Assembly: GCA_016617855.1 (NCBI GenBank)
Contig: JAECUM010004326.1
Coordinates: forward strand, 1-64,000
DNA from: Megalonaias nervosa
Taxonomy: Eukaryota > Mollusca > Bivalvia > Unionida > Unionidae
Direction of reading: 5' to 3'
DNA: 64,000 bases
In this document: positions 56,735-64,000 of the stretch, in pieces
Layout: each line of letters starts with the position of its first letter
Numbering within the stretch: the first letter of the stretch is position 1
The notes under the pieces: model-generated
The model's input: only the letters and a program-made list of their open reading frames with translations
Told to the model about the DNA's origin: nothing
Database searches by the model: none
Program-made: the position numbers and the translations under genes

Positions 56735-57215
56735 CTACCACTGCAAATGGTGATCAAATGCTGGTTCTAGAAAGATCACTGTTGATAGAGAATCTTTGTG
56801 AGTTTTCCACCTTGCGAGAAGGAGGAACTGTAGAGGTCACATATAGAGACATCCTAATAGAACCAAGTCGGCAGCAGTGTTCAAGGTTCCCAGAAGGGAT
56901 GGGTACAGTTGAGCAGACAAATAAGTTACTGCTCGTAGCATCTCTAACAGGGCCAGGATTCAATCTGTCCGATCCTGTGGAATTCTAATTTCTGGTTTGT
57001 GAGGAAATTCATCCCCACATAAACAGTCTTGTGATGGCGTGAGTTCCTATTTCTCGAGGTTGGGCACAAGGCCCAACTGAGTTGCCATGAACCAACAGAG
57101 GTACAGATCCTGACGAAGGGATTGGATTTGAATAATGTGGATTAGCCAGTCACTGAAATACTGGAAAACTGGTATTCCCAGTAACTGAAGGTATCCCACC
57201 ACTATCCCCATAAAC

Positions 57216-57593
57216 TCAGGTAAAAACTCTGGGTGTGGAAGAAATTCCGAACGGTAGGACCCACAAATGAAAAACTTCCTGCTCTAAGCAAAACCAGAGA
57301 TATCTGCAGTGAGGAGGAAACATGGGGATGTGTAGATAGGCATCCTGAAGGTTGATGGAGACTGCCCAATTGGACGGTCGAAGTGCATTCGGGATTGAGG
57401 AGGTGGTCTCCATCTTGAAAGGTTCTTCCAGAAGAAACTGGTTTAAATGGAAGAGGTTGATTATAATGTGAAACTTTCCACTTTTCTTGGTGACCAGGAA
57501 GATATGGGAATATAAGGTGGGTGACTGATCATTCACAACCCTCTCGACTACTCCTTTTTGTAAAAGGATGTGCACTTCCTCCCTCAGTTTCAC
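57216..57593 (-). pseudogene. DIRS reverse transcriptase N-terminal half
   Basis: 125 residues: KLREEVHILLQKGVVERVVN, SPTLYSHIFLVTKKSGKFHI, LFHLNQFLLEEPFKMET and WAVSINLQDAYLHIPMFP (motif A, where DIRS elements usually have SIDLQDAY; Asn replaces the catalytic Asp), then LPFGISSTPRVFT (motif B). The downstream DD motif region is in other frames (57216-56740). Inactive. Confidence 0.88.
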
Positions 57594-57995
57594 CAGATTA
57601 GATTCATGAAGAAAGATGGGGGTCCTGGTTAGAGGAGGTAGTTAATGAAACTGGAGTTGGTACCCCTTGTTCACTACAGAAAGGACACAACCATCGTCCA
57701 TGAAGCTTGACCAGGCCTCGGAAAAAAGGCCAAGTCGAGCACCGATGGGAATGCCTGGGAGAGGGATGTGCAGCAAGAGAGGTTTCAAGTCTCTAGGGCT
57801 GTCTGCCACCCCCTCCTTTGGGAAAAGAAGGGGGCTGTGGAAACTGCCTCCTTCCTTTCCAGCTTCATCGGTCACGTCTTTTTTTCGGTTTCTGGTAGCC
57901 AGATTGATGAGAAGGAGGAGACTTATTTTGAGGTTGCATACTGGACTGAGGATGTGCCCACTCAAAGAACTTGGCAGAAGGCTCTTAAGGGTGAT

Positions 57996-58835
57996 TCACT
58001 TTGACACACTTCCTGGATGATTGCAATTGGCCAGGAGTGGATGTGAATGATCTATGTTGATGATCAAACAAGTCTTGAGATGCCATAGAAGGAATGAGGC
58101 CTCCAAACAGACTCTAACTTCAAGTGGAGCAGCCCTAAGGATGTCTTTACTATGATCAAGAAGCACCTCTGAAGAGTCCAAAGCAACATCACGAATCACG
58201 ATGGATGTGAAGAAGTTCCGCTGAGAAAGCCATAGAAACAGAAAGTGCAGGCCAAATTGTCTTGGCCACAGCTTCCAGCACACATTGAAGGGCAGCTAGG
58301 TTCAAGGATGCTTCCCTCAGCATACTAAAAGAAGCAGCTGAGAAAAGATCAGCATGAGAAGCTATGGTGACAAGCAGTTGCACTTTCTGTTCCATAGTTT
58401 CAATGTCTTTAACGGAAAGGCGTGCCAAGGCTCCATTTAAAATACCCACCTTGGTCGCACTGGCATCAAGTTGGGGAGGTTTCGTGGGCCACTTTGGGGA
58501 ATGTACCCACTAGGTGGCAGAGGAGACAAAGAGTCGCAATACTGAAGGAAAGGTCCACCCTCAATGCTGTTGATTAATATTTTGGCCTGTCCAAAACCTC
58601 TCAGCAATTTCCTCAACTGTAGAAGAATGAGGAAGGAGGAGGAGGTGTGGATAAGGTTGCACCCCAAGATCTTTTCCAGACCGAAAAGGATCTTTTTGGA
58701 CTGTGCAGTGGGTTTTGGGCAAAAGTCAGAGGGTAAGAGGTGATAGACTTCATTTATTGCCTTGTCAAAAGACAATGCCTCCTCTTCCACATCTAACTGA
58801 GACGAAGGAGCAGGCATCACTTGTGCTTCCTCCAT
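57996..58835 (-). pseudogene. DIRS gag-like remnants
   Basis: Three minus-strand ORFs in order. 58437-58835 (MEEAQVMPAPSSQLDVEEEA ... QYCDSLSPLPPSGYIPQSG), 58189-58449 (VKDIETMEQKVQLLVTIASH ... LREASLNLAALQCVLEA) and 57996-58283. The middle block resembles the helical Gag-like region preceding RT in DIRS elements. Frame changes between them show decay. Confidence 0.65.
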
Positions 58836-59294
58836 GTCAAATCATTAGAGTCTGCCACAATAGAGATAGCATCATTGAGGGCACTCTGAGCTAAAGAGTG
58901 TGTAGGAATCACTAAGCCCCTAAGAGGTGAAGACGGTCTAGGAACACTCTGCGCTAAGTCTCATACTGCAACACAGTGAGTAGGGGCTAAGAGTCCGGTC
59001 AGAGGGGGGAACCATAAACAACATGGTTCCTGCAGTGTCAATCTGAACTGAAGAACATGCTGCATCTAGTGAGCACACTGTCATTATTCTTTGCACAAAT
59101 GACTTACTGGTACCTAGATGTGTATGAGTGATTTGGATTTTTCCTGTAGCTTTAACAATTTTGCAATCATTTTGCTATGATGTCTGCAGTGTGGCAGTTC
59201 ATAGTGATGTCTAGCACTGAGGCATCATGCCACAGACATGTAGCATTATGTCCCACCCAATCACATTATCCTGACACCAGGCTGATCAGTCTTA

Positions 59295-59431
59295 ACACTA
59301 ACCTCTTAATGCCGAGCGACAGCGAGGCAGCTGTTGGTACCATTTTTATAAGTCTTTAGTGTGACTTGGCTGGGGTTGGAACCCGCGACCTCTCATATCC
59401 GAGGCAGACGCTTTAACCACTAGGCCACTGG
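59295..59431 (-). mobile_element. second-family tRNA-derived SINE fragment
   Basis: The minus strand reads CAGTGGCCTAGTGGTTAAAG (A-box), GCGGGTTCCAACCC (B-box), then a body with AGTCACACTAAAGACTTATA and GGTACCAACAGCTGCC. Different from the 575-824 family. Body sequence of the GGTACCATTTTTAT type is common in molluscan SINEs as I recall. Confidence 0.75.
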
Positions 59432-59890
59432 AATGATCACTGGTACCTAGATATAAAATGATTTTTAAAGTGAGTGTATCCGACCCCTGCGGGTGTACAC
59501 GAGGTGACCCCAAGTCCCTGGAGGAACTGAAACTGGAGGGAGAAGGTTACCATATAAATATCTGGAAAAAAAACAAATGGATAACCTAATACCATTAGAT
59601 ATAATTATTGTAGAGGTCAGGTTGCAATTGCAGTTAAAAAACACTGCAACAGGCAAACTTTCTCTGGTGTTTGGCACAAGTCTGATCACATCAACGTCCT
59701 TGAGAAAGATGAGCTAGCTGTGCTTGTTTTACACACAACATACCAGCGACAAGCGAGCTGCATGAGGAATAGCATCATACTGACAATTCTTCACTCTAAG
59801 GGAGGATGTATGCACATCAAATGGACAGTACATTTTTTGGCATGAAAAAGAAAGCTAAACAATAGCCATGGGTGAGCTATTGCTGCCATT

Positions 59891-61599
59891 CAGATTTGCA
59901 TCACATATTTACTCCATAAATATGCTGTGGTTGGATAAAGTTCTGTCAGTTGGGAGACCAGTTTACGTCCACATCCTTCTGTGAACAGAGAGGAGTTTAT
60001 TGACTTCTGTAAGTTAACATTTAAATCACAATTGTATACAGGATGGATTCTATGTTACAGATATACCGCCTCCATCAACCCCCACCCCACACAAGCTATA
60101 CCCATTGTTGTTATTGTTTTTGTCTTGTGGTTTTAGCTAATTTTCATGTTATGATATATTATATGTCACCCCCCTCCACCCCACTACCCCATCCAATGAG
60201 CAATACCCTTAGTTTTACTTCTTCTTGTTCTTGTCTTGGGGTTTTACACCATTTTTCATATGATGATATTGTTATACATAAGAAACCCCTTTTGGGGTAA
60301 ACTGGCCATATTCAGATACATGAGACCCTTTTCCCCCAATTCCCTTTTGTGAGTTGAGTCAAAAAATGGCTGCCAAAATGTTCATTGAAAACAAAAAATT
60401 CCAGATGAGGGGTTAAAAAATGTTTTCCCATGATTGCAGCCAATCAGTATAAAGAATACTGTATAATAATTTAATGGACTTATTTGGACCAATCAGAATA
60501 AACATAAAGTGACATGTAACACATTATGATATCAAAAATATAAAACTGCACATACTATAGGACAACTGTATCGACTATGTGATAAATTCATATATGAAAT
60601 GAAATGCATGTAAAATCTTTGCCTATTTTATTTCCACCAAGGTTATGAGGTTATAAGTACAAAATACATGAAAATAAGATTTGTATCTTTAAATGTCAGG
60701 TTTTAAAATAAAGTGGAGAACATTAGAACATACTTCTGTTCAAGATCTTAGTCTCTAAAGGTCACACATGTCATGGACAAAAAATATACATGAATGAAAT
60801 TTTTTCTTGTATGCCATTACAATCAAAACATGCACATGGCTGCAAAAAAAGATCCATCTGCTTTCTGTACATGTATCAGACTACTAGAATGTAATATGGG
60901 CACAAGTTAGTTTGGGGAGAGGTTTCAGTATTTTAATGTCTGAAAGATTTCAAGATATATGTATTATCTGAAAGGCCCAGATGAACTGATTACTTTGGTG
61001 GATATGAAAGCTAAACTGTTTGTGTTAAACATTTCCCAAATAATGAAAAATATAACTGCTTTTCTACACTACCTTGTCTTAACTCAGTCTCTTATGATTT
61101 AAAAAAATCCCACATCCAGACATAGAATTTGCACCAGCATCAATCAGTTCTCAGGGTTTTTGGCACATAGGTTCATTCATTTTGGGCCAGCTTGTAATAA
61201 GCCATGGGATTCCCACAAACACACAAAATAAGCAACATTACTTTATTTTTTTCTATGCATGGGGTCTGAGCCTGGGGCACCCGCAGAATTATTCAAGGGG
61301 GGAGGGCATGTAATGGCCAGCTATTAAGTTTTACGAATGCAGGCCAAAACATGTTTAGAGGTGCAGTAAGAAGGGCCATGGTCTAAACCATTTTTTCCTT
61401 TCCTTTTTAATTTTAATTCTTTTTTCCAGTGGTGATAACTCTAAACAAAATTGGCATTACCCTCTCCCCTGGCAGATATAATAAGCTTGAAAACTATCCA
61501 TATATTTGAATATATTCCATATATTTGAAGAAACAAATAAACACTCACAATGTAGTTCATATGACTTCTTATTTCAAAGAGGATTTGCAGTAAACTCAC
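59891..61599. other. ACO1 intron, mostly unrecognised
   Basis: C-rich/T-rich patches near 60060-60300 (including TTGGGGTTTTACACCATTTT, resembling a SINE 3' tail, and CCCCACCC runs) and otherwise AT-rich sequence. No exon on either strand was seen before 61600. Confidence 0.4.
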
Positions 61600-61728
61600 C
61601 TTAAAGCCTATTTTGTTGTTAAGACAGTCAGCAAAGTCCTTCTTCATGTCAGTTACAGGAACTCTATCATGTGGTCTTTTGGGGCCTGAACAGCAGGGTA
61701 CCACAGTTGACAGGTCTAGCTCTATTAT
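61600..61728 (-). CDS. ACO1: cytosolic aconitase / IRP1, internal exon ([12 protein letters not shown] exon)
   Basis: On the minus strand, 43 codons read [20 protein letters not shown], then [20 protein letters not shown] and [16 protein letters not shown] is characteristic of cytosolic aconitase/IRP and bacterial AcnA and differs from mitochondrial aconitase. The acceptor is GTGTTACAG|AT at 61730-61729 and the donor is TTTAAG|GTGAGT at 61599-61598. Phase 0 at both ends. The most 5' exon visible; earlier exons and the promoter lie beyond the window. The 23.9-kb intron that follows holds the Ngaro-like, YqaJ/THAP and DIRS-A elements. Confidence 0.97.
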
Positions 61729-62870
61729 CTGTAACACAATTGTAAACAGACCAAACAGTACTTTTTAAAATAACAATCACATTGTCAATTGCAAATTGTC
61801 TCAAGGCAATTGAATACCAACTTGCACAGCAATCCATAAAAAAGCATAAGTTTCTTCATTCACAAGATACTGTTGTGCACTCTATTCAGCGGCAGTACAA
61901 AATGGGCTGTAACTCTAACACAAATTGCAAGAGCATACTGATTTGCCAAAATAAATGTGTAAAAAGTTTCATTGCAATTGGTTAAAACAAGGATATAGTT
62001 GCATTCGCACTAATGTCATACACTACATCTGGTTCCAAGTCAAAAAGTGCAATAACTCTAGGCAAATGCAGAAGCACAGTGATTTACCAATAATTTCAAA
62101 ACAAGCCGTCAAAAACTGCGATAAGTTGTTTTAAATAATTCTGTCATGCAAATTCATAAAAAGGTAATTTTACCAATGTAACAAAAACATACTGCAAACA
62201 GAATGCAAAATGAATGCGAATTGAATTCAGAATGAATGTAAATAAAATTCAGAATGAACACAGTTAAAAGTATGAAAGCATTTTAAGAAAAGAGCTCAAA
62301 TGCATAAAGCAGAATGATAGAAGAAAAGAAAATACAAATGCACTTCATGAATGCATTTGAGAACTGGCTATTTTCAAGCCACTGTTAAATTTCCCTTGAC
62401 AATCCACGGCACTGTGCTTGTTCAGGCAAACAAACAGAACCGCTACCACTGAGTTGATGACATCATCACTGTATCTGTAAAATCTTGATTTGAATAAAAC
62501 AAAATATAAAATTGACTTTGCTGACAAATACACTAGAAATACATTTTTTTAATTTACCATGGATTCACTGTTTTTTGGGGGCATTTTATGCATTGGCTAT
62601 TTCATTAAAATGCACATTTATAATGACAAAATATAAAACCCTGATTTTCTTCTTTTTTTTTTAACACTCTTGAAATCAGAAAACCAGACACTGGTAAATG
62701 TACTTCTATTTCATTCCAAACATGCAGAAATGAAAGAAAATAAAGGATGGAAGTAACTGCAAAATTTAAACGCATTTCTGAGTCCATAAGCAAATAAGAG
62801 TACCCAAAGTGCAAGCCATCAACAATGTTTGGTACCTGGTTTGAGAAGCCAGGCTAATGTTAATGCATAT
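61729..62870. other. ACO1 intron with low-copy dispersed repeats
   Basis: Sequence near 61780-62060 ('GTCAAAAAGTGCAATAACTC') resembles 63640-63890 ('GTCAAAAAGGGCAATAACTC'), a dispersed repeat type common in molluscs. 62160-62260 and 63535-63610 share A-rich GAATGTAAAT-type short repeats. No exon seen. Confidence 0.5.
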
Positions 62871-62879
62871 AAACTATTT

Positions 62880-63470
62880 GTATTCCTTCAGCCACAGTGA
62901 CCTTGGCCTTTGACCTTTTGACTGTAAGATCAGTAGGGTTCTTCCTCGTCCCTAGTGAAAGCCATCTGCAAAATTTCATAACTGCAGATGATGAAGTCCT
63001 TAAGTTATTAAGTTATTGTGCAGATGCCATTTTTCTTCTTTTACTCAGTAACCGGATCTTTGACCTTTGAAGCCCCAAACTAGCTTAGTTCCTCCTTACC
63101 CTAAGTGCAAGTCATCCACAAAATTTGGTAACTCTGTAAATGGTGGAAAACAAACACTTATAGTGCAAATAACGTTTTTCTTATTTCAGTTACAATGGCC
63201 TTGACCTTTCACCTTTTGATCCTAAAATAACTCAGGTTCTAACTTACCCCAAGTGGAACATATCCACAATGTCTGGCAACTGCAGATTTTGAAGAACTTG
63301 AATTAATTTGTGGAAACTATTTTTCTTGTTACAAAGTGACCTTGATCTTTAAGTGTTCTCCCTTAGCCCAAGCTGAAGCCATCTGTATAGTTTGTCAACT
63401 GCAGATGGTGGACAACTTGAGCTATTGTGCAGAAATAAAATTGACAACAGACAGACAGATGGAAGGATAG
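62880..63470. repeat. four diverged ~145-165-bp units with TGACCTTTGACC motif
   Basis: Units begin with AGTGACCTTGGCCTTTGACC (62886), GGATCTTTGACCTTTGA (about 63053), AATGGCCTTGACCTTTCACC (about 63189) and AAGTGACCTTGATCTTTAAG (about 63336). Shared later landmarks are AGCCATCTGCAAAATTT, AACTGCAGATG and AGTTATTGTGCAGA. The last unit ends in a short ACAGACAGACAGATGGA run. This repeat type is widespread in molluscan genomes. Confidence 0.75.
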
Positions 63471-64000
63471 ATGTACATCATAACATAATACACTGTGACT
63501 TACGGCAGGCATATAAAAACTAGATGAACAAAATGAAAATGTGAATCAAAAGAAAACTGAATGTAAATGGAATGTAAATAGAATGTCAACAAAATGCCAA
63601 TGAAATGAAAATGAATTGCAGATTGGTAAAATTACCCATTTCAGGGTCTGTACACTTCACTCATCTGCAAGACAAAGGGGCAATAACTAGAACAAAAACT
63701 GTGCCAGCAAAGTGACTTGTCCACATGCATTTTCAAATGATCGTAACAATTACCAAGTTTCATGGCAATCCACTGAAAACTGTGAGACCACTCACATGAT
63801 TTTATTGTACACTGCAGTCAGCTGCAAGTCAAAAAGGGCAATAACTCTTATAAACAAATTGAAGAAGCAAATTGATTCATCATTATGCGCAACTTAAGGT
63901 GATAACCATAATATTTATAATGGCTATCCATGAAGAACTTTTAAGTTGCATTCAAAAGATTGTGTGATGGATGGAAGGATGGATGAATGAATGAATGGAT
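63471..64000. repeat. intron with dispersed repeat and GGAT/GAAT microsatellite
   Basis: Contains the 'GGCAATAACTC' repeat (63640-63890) and a short (GGAT/GAAT)n run at 63967-64000 reaching the window end. No coding sequence recognised. Confidence 0.5.

Larger units (their letters stand above)
53549..59890 (-). mobile_element. DIRS-type YR retrotransposon (copy A), inverted ends, 6.3 kb
   Basis: The inverted terminal repeats are 53549-53717 (TACTTACCCATGGCTATTGT...) and 59702-59890 in reverse complement (GCTCACCCATGGCTATTGTT...). On the minus strand the order is gag (58840-57996), RT (57593-57216), RNase H (56734-56040) and recombinase (54400-53880), as expected for DIRS. A partial third copy of the terminal motif (AGCTTACCAATGGCTAATGT, 53801) lies just inside the left end and may be the internal complementary region. 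A piggyBac-like element (54423-55612) and a SINE (59295-59431) are inserted. All ORFs are broken. Confidence 0.85.

Noticed and set aside
59340..59431. Possible tRNA gene on the minus strand
   Set aside because: A and B boxes are good, but the sequence continues into a SINE body and the acceptor stem is not closed.

Overview
The window looks like a slice of a mollusc-like marine invertebrate nuclear genome. It is AT-rich with long introns. It carries tRNA-derived SINEs, a LINE with an (ATT)n tail, several tyrosine-recombinase (YR) retrotransposons, and diverged repeats containing 'TGACCTTTGACC' and 'GGCAATAACTC' motifs that I associate with bivalve and gastropod genomes. The species cannot be fixed from the sequence alone.

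The only host gene I can support is a cytosolic aconitase / iron regulatory protein 1 (ACO1-type) gene on the minus strand. Five consecutive internal exons (61600-61728, 37543-37690, 23958-24093, 18125-18209, 1401-1557) splice in phase with GT-AG borders. They encode an uninterrupted central part of the protein that includes all three Fe-S cluster cysteines and the two RNA/substrate-contacting arginines of the SGNRNFEGR motif. Together they total 655 bp, about 1% of the window; the rest is intron.

The introns are filled with nested mobile DNA. In order: a diverged ~146-bp tandem satellite in several blocks (1-3.1 kb, 25.1-25.6 kb, 27.9-28.5 kb); decayed DIRS-type YR retrotransposons (3.1-6.5, 19.4-23.6, 28.6-33.65 and 53.5-59.9 kb); a 5'-truncated LINE with an intact 533-residue RT ORF (8.3-10.2 kb); a 6.9-kb DNA transposon with terminal inverted repeats (TIRs) (10.9-17.8 kb) and a 178-bp relative; three pogo/Tigger-like copies (25.6-27.9, 29.8-31.2 and 47.3-49.7 kb); a 7.2-kb Ngaro-like YR retrotransposon with A1-B1-A2-B2 split direct repeats (38905-46112); a decayed two-gene DNA transposon encoding a YqaJ-type nuclease and a THAP-DDE transposase (46.8-52.8 kb); a 1.2-kb piggyBac-like deletion derivative (54.4-55.6 kb); a 63-bp minisatellite (32.75-33.3 kb); and several MITEs and SINEs.

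Nesting gives a relative chronology. Old satellite and DIRS elements are the substrate, Tigger copies landed in them, and TTAA-flanked MITEs landed in both DIRS and Tigger copies. Related empty sites elsewhere in the same window let the insertion points be read directly. The most unusual structures are an array of 12-nt hairpins with covarying stems inside the B repeats of the Ngaro-like element, a patch of neighbouring satellite copied as a chimera into one Tigger copy, and a Tigger insertion that splits a YqaJ nuclease reading frame exactly at its TA target.
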